Shown: piece by piece, positions 7,550 through 15,533 of the stretch
How the letters are laid out: each line of letters begins with the position of its first letter
Position numbering within the stretch: the stretch's first letter is position 1
Source: Parcubacteria group bacterium CG11_big_fil_rev_8_21_14_0_20_39_14
Lineage (GTDB): Bacteria > Patescibacteriota > Minisyncoccia > Minisyncoccales > GCA-002787255
Reading direction: 5' to 3'
DNA length: 33,122 bases
Assembly: GCA_002787255.1 (NCBI GenBank)
Contig: PCWD01000012.1
Location: 8,425-41,546, forward strand
The notes under the pieces: model-generated
Databases searched by the model: none
What the model was told of the DNA's origin: nothing
Seen by the model: only the letters and a program-made list of their open reading frames with translations
Position numbers and translations under genes: made by a program

Positions 7550-8671
7550 ATGACAGAAGAAATTAAAGAAGACAAAAAAATAAAAATAAGGGGATTGTTT
7601 ACAAAATCCTTCATTCCTTTCGTTCCAAAAGCCGGCGATATAATTGAGGGAAAAATAATTGAAAAAAGCGCAAAATCGCTCTATTTGGATTTTGGAGACA
7701 TTGGAATTGGAACAATATCCGGAGATGAGTGCAAAGAAGCTGGTCAGGGTTTTAAAGAATTAAAAGTCGGGGATACTATTTTTGCCAAAATTATTAATTT
7801 GGAAAGTCCAAAAGGTTATGTGGAGCTTTCTTTAAAGCAAGCCGGGAAAGACTTAAACTGGCTTAAGCTTCAGGAAAAAATGCAAAAAAAGGAGCTCATT
7901 GAGGTAAAAATTTCTGAAGCCAACAGGGGAGGGTTAGTTGCTGAAATCTATGACATCCCCGCTTTTTTGCCGGTATCTCAACTATCCCCTGAGCATTATC
8001 CAAGGGTTAAAGACGGTGATAAAGAAAAAATCTTTGAGGAGCTTAAAAAGTTTCTAGGAAAAAATATGCAAGTTCAAATAATAGATGTGGAGCCAAAAGA
8101 AGGAAGATTGATAATTTCAGAAAAGGTCGAAGCCCAAGAAAGGCTTAAAGAAATTTTAAAGAAATACAAGACCGGAGATATAGTTGAGGGAGAAATTGGC
8201 AGCATTGTTGATTTCGGTGTCTTTGTAAAATTTCCCGCAGACTCGCCGGAAGAAAAAAAACTTGAAGGGCTTGTTCATATCTCAGAATTGGATTACAAAT
8301 TAGTCAAAAACCCTCAAGATATTGTGAAAATCGGTGAGCGCGTTCAAGTAAAAATTATTAACATTGAAAATGCAAAAATCTCTCTCTCTTTGAAAGCCTT
8401 AAAAGAAGATCCCTGGAAATCCATAGAAGAAAAATATAAAAAGGGTGATATAGTTTTGGGCAAGGTTATTAAATTTAGTCCTTTTGGCGCCTTTGTTGAA
8501 CTTCCCGGCAATATTCAGGGACTTTTGCACATTTCCGAATTTGGCTCAGAAAGAAAGATGAAAGAGCTAATAGAAATTGGGAAAGAATATAAATTTAAGA
8601 TTTTATTGGTTGATGCGGATAGACGCAGAATAGCTTTAGGCCTATCTTCGGATATACCAACGAAGGAATAA
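7550..8671 (+). CDS. rpsA: 30S ribosomal protein S1 (four S1 domains)
   Basis: 373 residues with four consecutive S1 RNA-binding domains at about 22-100, 108-195, 205-285 and 295-365. Domains 3 and 4 carry the canonical patterns (GEIGSIVDFGVFVKF with LEGLVHISEL; GKVIKFSPFGAFVEL with QGLLHISEF). S1 binds mRNA on the small subunit and aids initiation. Four domains is shorter than the six of E. coli S1 but usual for many other bacteria. The start ATG directly follows AAAAGG, an unusually close or absent Shine-Dalgarno. Element E lies just upstream. Other multi-S1 proteins cannot be fully excluded. Confidence 0.88.
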   Translation: MTEEIKEDKKIKIRGLFTKSFIPFVPKAGDIIEGKIIEKSAKSLYLDFGDIGIGTISGDECKEAGQGFKELKVGDTIFAKIINLESPKGYVELSLKQAGKDLNWLKLQEKMQKKELIEVKISEANRGGLVAEIYDIPAFLPVSQLSPEHYPRVKDGDKEKIFEELKKFLGKNMQVQIIDVEPKEGRLIISEKVEAQERLKEILKKYKTGDIVEGEIGSIVDFGVFVKFPADSPEEKKLEGLVHISELDYKLVKNPQDIVKIGERVQVKIINIENAKISLSLKALKEDPWKSIEEKYKKGDIVLGKVIKFSPFGAFVELPGNIQGLLHISEFGSERKMKELIEIGKEYKFKILLVDADRRRIALGLSSDIPTKE

Positions 8672-8757
8672 CAATAAGTTTCTATAAGTTTTGCGAAGCA
8701 AATTTCCATTAACTTCAGAAACTTATAGAAATTTGTAGAAACTAATAGAAATTAATT
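8671..8757. repeat. Start-proximal palindromic element A3
   Basis: AGTTTCTATAAGTTTT at the left is answered by GAAACTTATAGAAATT at the right; 8718-8753 matches 2735-2770 with one mismatch. It starts at the rpsA stop and ends exactly where the next GTG start codon begins. Confidence 0.8.
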
Positions 8758-9786
8758 GTGAGAAACGCACAAGAAGAAATAGATTTAAAAACAATTGTTT
8801 GGTTTGATATTTTTAACTGGCCGCTTACTTTAGCCGAAATCAAAAAGTATTCAAATCTTCCGCCAGACATGCTGACGTCCGCCTGCAACGTTTTGCGTAG
8901 CACTGAGGCCGGGCAAGTCATGCAGGCTGGCATCCTATCCGTTGGGGAATCAAGACAAAATAAAGCCATTGAAAATTCTGATGGTTTTTATTTTTTAAAA
9001 GGACGAAAAGAAATTATCCGCCAGAGAATTCTTCGGCAAAAAATTGCCGTCAGAAAAATAAAAATAGCAAAAAAAGCAACTAAAATTTTAAGTTTCATTC
9101 CCTTTGTTAAAATGGCGGCTGTTTGCAACGACTTGGCTTATTTTAATGCGCCAAGCGAAAGCGATATTGATTTTTTTATTATTGTAAGAAGGGGAAGAAT
9201 TTGGCTTACAAGGTTTCTTGCAACCCTGACCCTTTTTATTTTGGGTCTTTGGAGACACGGGGAAAAAATAAAAGACAGAATTTGTTTGAGTTTTTTTATC
9301 ACCGATGACAATTTGAATCTAAAAAAGTTTGCCTATATAGAGGATACTTATTTAAAATATTGGGTTTTACAAATTCGGCCGCTATTTGACAGGGCTGGGG
9401 CATATCAAAATTTTCTCAAAGAGAATTATTGGGTTCTAAAAGATTTTCCAAATTTTTTTTCAAACATTTCCTCACCGAAAATAAAAATTCGGCGAAACTC
9501 TTTGCAGTTGAGCTTTGAGAAAATCTTAGGCGGCAGGTTTGGCAATTTTTTAGAAAAGTTTTTTAAAAAAATTCAATTAAGGACAATGAAGAAAAAGAGA
9601 CCTGTTTATATCGCTCCTGCCGCAACTTCGCGGATGTTGGCGGGCGCGGGCAGGAAAGACGTCATAATTTCTGACAAAATACTGAAATTTCACGAAAAAG
9701 ACCGCCGAAAACATTTTCAAAGAGTATTTAAAGAAAGATTAAAAGAAGTTTGCAAAAACAATAACAGTTTCGTCAGGGGTGGTTAA
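8758..9786 (+). CDS. Nucleotidyltransferase-like protein with hydrophobic segment
   Basis: 342 residues from a GTG start directly after element A3. An N-terminal region (1-45) looks like a helical or winged-helix domain. Around 130-145 PSESDIDFFIIVRR provides the Asp-x-Asp of the nucleotidyltransferase fold, but the usual upstream Gly-Ser is replaced (VCNDLAYF). A hydrophobic segment follows (WLTRFLATLTLFILGLW), then a basic C-terminal part. The reaction is not predictable. Two GC-rich palindromic stretches (about 8866-8945 and 9616-9654) interrupt the AT-rich coding sequence in frame and look like insertions. It probably shares a transcript with rpsA. Confidence 0.55.
   Translation: MRNAQEEIDLKTIVWFDIFNWPLTLAEIKKYSNLPPDMLTSACNVLRSTEAGQVMQAGILSVGESRQNKAIENSDGFYFLKGRKEIIRQRILRQKIAVRKIKIAKKATKILSFIPFVKMAAVCNDLAYFNAPSESDIDFFIIVRRGRIWLTRFLATLTLFILGLWRHGEKIKDRICLSFFITDDNLNLKKFAYIEDTYLKYWVLQIRPLFDRAGAYQNFLKENYWVLKDFPNFFSNISSPKIKIRRNSLQLSFEKILGGRFGNFLEKFFKKIQLRTMKKKRPVYIAPAATSRMLAGAGRKDVIISDKILKFHEKDRRKHFQRVFKERLKEVCKNNNSFVRGG
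9616..9654. repeat. GC-rich palindromic in-frame insertion in a CDS
   Basis: CCTGCCGC at the left and GCGGGCAGG at the right bound a 39-nt GC-rich stretch, exactly 13 codons, inside the nucleotidyltransferase-like gene. A second stretch in the same gene has arms GCCTGCA (8881-8887) and TGCAGGC (8921-8927). Confidence 0.4.
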
Positions 9787-9815
9787 AATGACAAACAGCC
9801 TTTGGCCAGTGAAGA

Positions 9816-9900
9816 ATATGAGACACATCGGTAACACCCCCAAGTGGAAAAATGGTGTCGGAAAGAAAAATGGTACACGTCCCTATTTTCGTCCCTATTT
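9816..9900. mobile_element. IS terminus remnants
   Basis: ATGAGACACATCGGTAACACCC resembles the IS/MITE end ATGAGATACATCTGTGACACCC found at 29324. About 45 nt on, AATGGTACACGTCCC is the reverse complement of a motif at 30498-30511. No transposase coding is left here. The rest of 9787-9990 holds nothing else recognisable. Confidence 0.5.
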
Positions 9901-9990
9901 TCGCTATTTTCGTCCCCCCGTGTTTATATAGAAAACAAGGAAAATCGTCCACTACTGCCTGCAAAAATTTGACAAGAATTACGAAGAATT

Positions 9991-12009
9991 TTACAACAAA
10001 AACAAAGAAAGAGCCCCTAAGGGCTCTTTAATTTCTTTTAGTATTGTTTCCATTTCTTCGCCATTTAAAGTCTCTTTTTTCTTTAGCTCCTGAGCCGATT
10101 TCTCTAAGTATTGGCGGTAATCTTCAAGTATTTTTTTAGTCTCGTTATAACAATTAGTTAGTATTTCCCTGATTGCCGAATCTACGTCTTTGGCTGTTTT
10201 TTCTGAATAATTTCTTTTACGGAATGTTTTCCCAAGATAAGGGGACCCTTCAATTAATCCGAGTGTCCGTGGTCCTAATATATCGCTTGCCATTCCAAAA
10301 TCGCAGATCATTTCTTCCACGATTTTAGTAACTTGCTGAAGATCTTCTTTTGCCCCCGTGCTTATTTCATCCGATCCGTAAATTATTTCCTCAGCAGCCC
10401 TGCCGCCAAACAACACTTTTATTCTGGTTAAAAAATCTTTTTTAGTATAATAATATTTGTCTTCTTTTTGAGGTGCCTTGGTAAATCCGCCAACTCCTTT
10501 TGTCGTGGGAATAATGCTAATTTTTTGAGGGAAACCGCCGCAACCGGCAAATTTCATCATAATACCATGACCCATTTCGTGGTAAGCGGCTCTTATCTTG
10601 TCTTCCTCTCTCATTATTGTGCTTTTTCTTTCCGACCCAACCAAAACTTTTTCAATTGCCATCTCAAAATCATCAATTTCTATACTTCTTTTTTTGAGCC
10701 TTACCGCTCTGATGCTCGCTTCATTTGCGACATTGGCTAAATCTGCTCTCGAGAAGCCCAAGGGCGTAAGTTCGGCTACTTTTTCCAAATCTGTTTCAGG
10801 ACTTAATGGTTTATTCCGACAATGAACCGATAGTATCTCTTTCCTCCCCTTCAGATCTGGGAAGGGGACTATTATTTCCCGGTCAAATCTCCCCGGTCGT
10901 CTTATCGCCGGATCCATGACTTCTGGGCGATTGGTGGCTCCAATGACAAAAATCTTTTCATTTGGCTGGAATCCATCCATCTCAGTCAATACCTGAGTTA
11001 TGGTGCGGCTGTCTTCTTTATCTTCCCACTGCGAATCTATACCCCGACTTCCCAAAGAATCTATCTCATCAATGAAGAGAATGGCTGCAGTACCATTGGC
11101 TTTGGCCATATTTCTTACTTCCTGGAATACAGCTCTTACCGAGGTTGCTCCACTAGCTCGCCAAACAGTAACAAATTCCGATGGAACAACCGCTTTGAAT
11201 GGAATTTTTGCCTCCTCGGCTAAGGCTTTTGCTAAAAGCGTTTTTCCGCATCCCGGTGGTCCGACAAAAAGAAACCCTTTGGGAGTTCTGGCGCCATACC
11301 GGGCGAATTCCTCAGAAAATTTTATGAAGTCTAAAATTTCCAGTACCTCAGCTTTTGCTTCATCAATGCCAGCTATGTTGTCAAAAGTTGTCTTTTGTTT
11401 TGCGGCAATGGCGGCCTTAGCGGCTTCATCTCTTTTTCTTCCGATATTAGAATTCGAAATAGCCACAAAAAGAGGGAAGGGGAAAATAAGAATTGCAGAG
11501 CCAATCATGAATCCCCACTTTCCAAAAAAATTACTTTCTTCGATTCTCAAAATGTCCAATTCCCAATACTTTATATTGTACTCGTGCAGCATTTTAGCAA
11601 AATCCCCCGGGTTTAATAAAGAAGGGGGTGGATCGCCAATAAAGAGAGTTCCATTTTTAAGCCAACCCAGAATATAGCTTTGTTCCGTTGCTTCTTTGAA
11701 CCAATTTTTAATTCTTCCAAAGAAACCTGATTGCCTGAACGTCTTTTTGTTGGAAACGATTACAGCGCCATCCACTTCACCATTTTTTCCCTGACTAACG
11801 AATTCGGTAAAGGTGAATTTGAAAATTTCTATTTTTTGGGTGGTGGAAATCTCACCATTTCTTGACTGCATTAAAATTACTATTTGATTGCTCTCGAAGT
11901 TTTTCACCTCTTTGCCATCGGCAACATATTTTAGACTTATGCCCCCAACAAGTCCTTTTTCCACCTGTTTCGCAAAGTTATCAAATTTTATTTCAGGATA
12001 AATTTTCAT
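9991..12009 (-). CDS. ftsH: FtsH-like AAA+ zinc metalloprotease, atypical
   Basis: 672 residues from the ATG at 12009. Order of parts: extracytoplasmic-type region (1-160), TM helix 165-184, AAA+ ATPase with Walker A GPPGCGKT (250-257), Walker B ILFIDE (310-315) and Arg-finger segment RRPGRFDR (370-377), then the M41 peptidase with HEMGH (477-481) and the third zinc ligand in GAKEDLQQ. FtsH degrades membrane and regulatory proteins as a hexamer. Oddities: the pore-loop FVG of FtsH reads VWRA (about 282-285), and the peptidase motif is HEMGH rather than HEAGH. The first TM helix of canonical FtsH is missing here but is encoded in the same frame upstream, beyond an amber codon. The ATG at 12009 lacks a Shine-Dalgarno. 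Probably a divergent paralogue. Confidence 0.9.
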   Translation of the reverse strand: MKIYPEIKFDNFAKQVEKGLVGGISLKYVADGKEVKNFESNQIVILMQSRNGEISTTQKIEIFKFTFTEFVSQGKNGEVDGAVIVSNKKTFRQSGFFGRIKNWFKEATEQSYILGWLKNGTLFIGDPPPSLLNPGDFAKMLHEYNIKYWELDILRIEESNFFGKWGFMIGSAILIFPFPLFVAISNSNIGRKRDEAAKAAIAAKQKTTFDNIAGIDEAKAEVLEILDFIKFSEEFARYGARTPKGFLFVGPPGCGKTLLAKALAEEAKIPFKAVVPSEFVTVWRASGATSVRAVFQEVRNMAKANGTAAILFIDEIDSLGSRGIDSQWEDKEDSRTITQVLTEMDGFQPNEKIFVIGATNRPEVMDPAIRRPGRFDREIIVPFPDLKGRKEILSVHCRNKPLSPETDLEKVAELTPLGFSRADLANVANEASIRAVRLKKRSIEIDDFEMAIEKVLVGSERKSTIMREEDKIRAAYHEMGHGIMMKFAGCGGFPQKISIIPTTKGVGGFTKAPQKEDKYYYTKKDFLTRIKVLFGGRAAEEIIYGSDEISTGAKEDLQQVTKIVEEMICDFGMASDILGPRTLGLIEGSPYLGKTFRKRNYSEKTAKDVDSAIREILTNCYNETKKILEDYRQYLEKSAQELKKKETLNGEEMETILKEIKEPLGALSLFLL

Positions 12010-12030
12010 TGCAGAAGCAGTGACAGCTTT

Positions 12031-12177
12031 CTACGATGCGATGCTCCCAAGGATAATAAAGATAGATAGCCAGCATATCAAAACAACCTTCAGTTTCTTG
12101 TATTTCCATATTTCGTTTATTCCCCGTAAGGTTAAAGCATCTTTGATTTTCTTTATCACAAAACAGGTTTTTTTCAT
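12031..12177 (-). CDS. Detached FtsH N-terminal membrane anchor (ends at in-frame TAG)
   Basis: A 48-residue reading frame from ATG 12177: MKKTCFVIKK, a charged stretch, then a TM helix (VVLICWLSIFIILGSIAS) and TAG (12033-12031). Seven codons later in the same frame comes the ATG of the ftsH ORF. With the TAG read as sense, the product has the standard FtsH layout: short cytosolic N-terminus, TM1, extracytoplasmic domain, TM2, AAA+, protease. The start has a GAGGGATGAA Shine-Dalgarno and a promoter upstream. So the natural gene start is here, and the amber is a nonsense mutation, a readthrough site or a sequence error. TAG ends at least six other genes in this window. Confidence 0.6.
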   Translation of the reverse strand: MKKTCFVIKKIKDALTLRGINEIWKYKKLKVVLICWLSIFIILGSIAS

Positions 12178-12226
12178 TTCATCCCTCGTTTTCCATATTG
12201 TTTGATACAAAGAACACTTCTTTTAT

Positions 12227-12255
12227 TTAATAAGATTTTTTTGTTTCAAAGTCAA
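12227..12255 (-). promoter_or_regulatory. Sigma-70 promoter of the ftsH unit
   Basis: On the minus strand TTGACT (12255-12250), a 17-nt spacer and TATTAA (12232-12227), about 50 nt before the ATG at 12177. The IS3-type remnant begins about 20 nt upstream of the -35 box, so the insertion spared the promoter. Confidence 0.65.
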
Positions 12256-12272
12256 GGATTTGAAGTTTCAGT

Positions 12273-13010
12273 GTCAAGTACCCATTTTTTAGACAGATTG
12301 TCTATCCGCGATTTCCCGGATTAATGGGTTATTAAATTCGACCTTGTTAATTAATTTTGAAAAAGCAATTCGTTGGGCAAAGACAGCCGGCGGGCACTTC
12401 AAGGCAGTATGAATCCTCTGGTTGTTGTAGTAATGAATTTGCTGGGCTATGGCTTCAATCAATTCTCCTAAGGTCGGATAACATTCTGGATGACCCAGCT
12501 CCAGTTAAAACCGGAGTAAAATGATTCCTTGTGGCCGTTCTGCCAGGGGCTGGCTTTCTCTGACATTGATGGCTGGACATTAAAACTTTTAAGAAGATTG
12601 AGATATATCTGGCTGCGGTATTCTGAACCCTGGTCTGAATGGCTGATCCCTGGAGCCGGATAATGTTTTAAAGCGTTTAACAGGGCCTGAGCAACTAAAT
12701 CAGTATTATGTCTTACTGAAACTTCCCAGCCGACAACCTGTCTGGTAAGGATATCTTCCAAAGTGGCCAGATAAACGAATCTTCCATAGTAGGGCAAATA
12801 GGTAAAGTCAGAAACCCAAACTTGATTTGGAGCGTCAATGATTATTCCTTGAACTAAATTGGGAATAGCCATTGGCGCTTGACCGAGATCCTCTGGTTTA
12901 TCCGGCTTCTTCCTTCTTCTTTTTGGTTTTAAGCCAAAGAGCTTCATAACTCTCAACACTCTTTTCTTGTTGATCCTTAGCTCTTGGGGCAAAAGATATC
13001 TTTTAAACAT
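12273..13010 (-). pseudogene. IS3-type transposase (OrfB), frameshifted and 5'-truncated
   Basis: The intact ORF (12468-13010, 180 residues) has the rve/DDE core: VWVSDFTYLPYYG (first Asp), SHSDQGSEYRS (second Asp) and ASPWQNGHKESF (Glu). It then runs into a stop after GFNWSW. Adding one base near 12505 restores GFKLELGHPECYP and continues through YYNNQRIHTALKCPP to a TAA at 12291-12289, the usual C-terminus of this family. The helix-turn-helix start and OrfA are absent; the 5' side abuts the palindromic element at 13013-13104. The distal end TGTCAAGTACCCATT (12273-12288) recurs at 32034. The element is inactive. Confidence 0.85.
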
Positions 13011-13012
13011 AA

Positions 13013-13104
13013 ATGAGATACATTGGTTAATGAATTTTGTGACCTTTCATCCCTAATTTTACCATGTTTTGGCATCTTAGGGGTGTCACAGATGTATCTC
13101 ATCT
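13013..13104. mobile_element. MITE-like element G1
   Basis: ATGAGATACATTGG at the left and TGTCACAGATGTATCTCAT at the right are imperfect inverted ends around about 60 nt of non-coding DNA. The right end matches the left end of the element at 29324 and the remnant at 9819. It seems to have removed the 5' part of the IS3-type transposase gene. Confidence 0.6.
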
Positions 13105-13147
13105 TACGCAGGGAAACAAGGGCGCATGCGCGCGCAAGAAAATATAT

Positions 13148-13176
13148 TTGACCTTTTTTGATTTATGAGATATTGT
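13148..13176 (+). promoter_or_regulatory. Sigma-70 promoter of the proline dehydrogenase unit
   Basis: TTGACC, 17-nt spacer, TATTGT, about 40 nt before the start codon. The preceding 13105-13147 contains a GCGCATGCGCGC stretch and nothing else notable. Confidence 0.6.
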
Positions 13177-13216
13177 TTTAAAAAGACCTGGTTTTTTGAA
13201 AACTAAATAGGGGAAA

Positions 13217-14494
13217 ATGATGCCGTATTTTTGGTCAGATTTGATAGTTAAAGAAAACGGGGTGGAAAAGCTAACTCAATCTTTGGGGAGGGAATTATTA
13301 TCCTTGGTTCAGAAAGAAGCAAATTCAATCTGGAAGCCGTTTTATTGGAAACAGCTTCCCTTGGTCTGGCTTGGCAAAAACGAAATTTTACGGGAGCGGC
13401 TGCTGGAATTCATTAGCGATTATTCTACTTTGAGTTCCCGGGAGGAAAAACTGAAGCATTTTAAAACTTGTTTTTTTGCTTCTCCCCGCAATGAACTCTT
13501 TGCCATTTTAAAGTTTATTTTCCTGCTTGAAAAACTGCCTTTTTTGAAGAATGCCCCTGTTTTTATTATTGATTCATCAGTCAGGGAAGCGAGCAAGCAT
13601 TTCATTGTCGGCAATTCGGAAAGAGAAATTCTTAAAACCGTTAAGAAATTGGAAAAAGAGGGAGCTTCGGGAAATTTTGATATTTTGGGCGAGGAGGTTT
13701 TAAATGAAGTAAAAGCAGATGCGAATTTGAAAGAATATTTGTCTTTGCTCAAAATCACAAATGTTGAAGTTTCCTTAAAGCCCTCGGCCCTTAACTATAA
13801 TCTTGTAAGATTAAGAGACGTTTTCAGAGCGGGTCACTGCGGGGTAACAATAGACATAGAGCAATACAACTCGCGCGATTTGATTTTTGAAATGTTTAAG
13901 AAAGTTTTAGATGAAGATGAATTCAAAGACAACAAGCAGGCGGGAATTGCTTTTCAAACTTATCTTAAGGATTGGGAAGATTCTCTAATAGAATTGCTTA
14001 ATTGGGTCAAGAGAAGAAAATCTCCGATAAAAATTCGTTTGGTTAAAGGAGCTTATTGGGACAGCGAAGTAAATAACGCTTTGAAAGAAGGTCGGCCAAT
14101 TCCGGTTTTTACCAAAAAACGGCAGACTGATTTGGCTTTTGAAAGAGCTTGCCAGCTCTTGATGGAAAATCATAACATTGTAAGAATAGCTGTCGCCAGT
14201 CATAATGTTCGCTCGGTTGCTAAAGCCATGGCATTGGCTAATGTTTTAAATATTCCCAAGGAGGAAATAGAATTTCAGGTGCTTTATGGAATGGGGCATC
14301 CTTTAATGAAGGGGATTGTAAAGATGGGGTATTCTGTTAAGGTTTATGTGCCGGTAGGCGAGCTAATTACCGGAATGAGTTTTTTGGTCAGACGAATAAT
14401 TGAAAATACTTCCCAAGGCTCTTTTGTTTTTCAGAGTTTTGGCAGCAAAGCTTCGGTTGAAGAATTGTTAAAAAATCCAGTTGAGGAGGTGTAA
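13217..14494 (+). CDS. Proline dehydrogenase (PRODH/PutA-type)
   Basis: 425 residues. The FAD-dependent barrel is recognised by RLVKGAYWDSE (274-284), EFQVLYGMG (352-360), and VYVPVGEL plus SFLVRRIIENTS (376-399), all matching the PutA-type proline dehydrogenase core. The enzyme oxidises proline to pyrroline-5-carboxylate and passes electrons to the membrane quinone pool. The N-terminal 110 residues are family-like helical sequence. No P5C dehydrogenase domain is fused or adjacent, so the second step must be elsewhere or absent. Start: ATAGGGGAAAATG gives a Shine-Dalgarno; the second of two adjacent ATGs is equally possible. The next gene starts 2 nt after its stop, so the two are coupled. 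Confidence 0.9.
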   Translation: MMPYFWSDLIVKENGVEKLTQSLGRELLSLVQKEANSIWKPFYWKQLPLVWLGKNEILRERLLEFISDYSTLSSREEKLKHFKTCFFASPRNELFAILKFIFLLEKLPFLKNAPVFIIDSSVREASKHFIVGNSEREILKTVKKLEKEGASGNFDILGEEVLNEVKADANLKEYLSLLKITNVEVSLKPSALNYNLVRLRDVFRAGHCGVTIDIEQYNSRDLIFEMFKKVLDEDEFKDNKQAGIAFQTYLKDWEDSLIELLNWVKRRKSPIKIRLVKGAYWDSEVNNALKEGRPIPVFTKKRQTDLAFERACQLLMENHNIVRIAVASHNVRSVAKAMALANVLNIPKEEIEFQVLYGMGHPLMKGIVKMGYSVKVYVPVGELITGMSFLVRRIIENTSQGSFVFQSFGSKASVEELLKNPVEEV

Positions 14495-14496
14495 AA

Positions 14497-15252
14497 GTGA
14501 AGAAGAAAAAGGTTGTTAATGTTATTGGGGGACTCTTTATATTCGGATTGATTTTAGCTACTTATTTGCTTGGGGGAATTGGCATAAATAATCTTAGTCA
14601 AATAGGTTTTTGTTATTTAGAAGGAGGCAGCGGATATATTGATACCTCCAGTCTTAATTTGATGGCCGGAACATTAACTTATACACAGATGCCTTTTTAT
14701 CATGACGCCAAAATGGCCGCTTTAAGCGGGAGTTTGGCAGCCGGATTTTTGTTTCTTATTTTATGGGCAATTGTCGCCTGTTGCGGAAACCCTAAAAGGC
14801 TTTTGACAAAGAAGGTAGAGTTTTCTTTATTCAGTTTGGGGTTTGCTCAATTTTTCTACGGTTTCGGGGCGCTCGGTTTATTGCTTAGCGGATTTGCCGA
14901 AATAGCTCCGCCTGGCGCTTCAATTTTGGCATTAGAATTGGGTTTGGTTTCGGGAATTATTTATTACAGAAAGGAAATTAAATCTTTATTCAAAGTTGTT
15001 GATTTAAAGACAGGGGAAGCAAAAGAAATAATATTGCCGCGCAAGATGCCCATTCCGCCTGTTGTCGAAAAAAAGCAAAGAATTTCATCCAGGACAGAAA
15101 GAATTCTTTGCGTGAAATGCGGCAAGCCGATTCCCAAAAAATACAATTTTTGCGGATATTGCGGAACTCCAAAAACAGGAAGCGGAAAAGTTCTTGCAGG
15201 GAGTTGTCTCAAAGAGACCATAACTTTTGCGGAAATTGCGGTATTCCAGTAA
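14497..15252 (+). CDS. Membrane protein with C-terminal zinc ribbon, frameshifted tail
   Basis: 251 residues from a GTG preceded by a strong AGGAGG (14484-14489) inside the proline dehydrogenase gene. Four hydrophobic segments lie at about 9-28, 77-95, 110-132 and 140-155, then a soluble tail with a complete zinc ribbon CVKCGKP...FCGYCGTP (about 206-228). After residue 230 the reading frame appears shifted. A second frame to 15263 encodes HNFCGNCGIPVNRP, clearly the back half of another ribbon, which implies a missing base near 15185. No function is recognised. The ribbon could bind zinc and mediate protein contacts on the cytoplasmic side. Confidence 0.65.
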   Translation: MKKKKVVNVIGGLFIFGLILATYLLGGIGINNLSQIGFCYLEGGSGYIDTSSLNLMAGTLTYTQMPFYHDAKMAALSGSLAAGFLFLILWAIVACCGNPKRLLTKKVEFSLFSLGFAQFFYGFGALGLLLSGFAEIAPPGASILALELGLVSGIIYYRKEIKSLFKVVDLKTGEAKEIILPRKMPIPPVVEKKQRISSRTERILCVKCGKPIPKKYNFCGYCGTPKTGSGKVLAGSCLKETITFAEIAVFQ

Positions 15253-15263
15253 ACAGACCCTAA

Positions 15264-15533
15264 ACCAGTGAAATGGTTAAAATAATTCCTCTCACCCGGC
15301 CCCGCTATCGGGGAAAATCCAAAATCCCATCCCAAGGTCCGCAATGGCGGAAAAATCCAATTTTTCCCAAATTGTAAATTAACATTAAAAGGTCGAAAAT
15401 TCAACCATTCTTTTAGCCGTTCAGTCGGTCATTCAGTTGCACTTGCAAATTGAATGTAGTTTCACCCGCCACAAGTTTGCTTCGCAAATTTGGGCGGGTT
15501 CGTTTCGCAAAGAAAATCTAATGGAGGTGAAAA
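15264..15533. other. Intergenic region with one strong hairpin
   Basis: No gene is seen in these 270 nt. The notable part is an inverted repeat at about 15460-15499 (CCCGCC, then TTTGC TTC GCAAA, then GGGCGGG), a 13- to 14-bp stem that may end the upstream transcript or belong to the palindromic insertions seen elsewhere. The region ends with the GGAGGTG Shine-Dalgarno of the next gene. Confidence 0.5.

Noticed and set aside
11000..11677. 225-residue plus-strand ORF
   Set aside because: Antisense shadow of the conserved AAA+ part of ftsH; composition not protein-like.
12031..12033. Genome-wide reassignment of TAG
   Set aside because: TAG is the terminal codon of at least six genes here, some followed at once by a terminator or another stop.
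14964..15404. 146-residue minus-strand ORF
   Set aside because: Opposite the zinc-ribbon gene and running into non-coding repeats; no start signal or domain.
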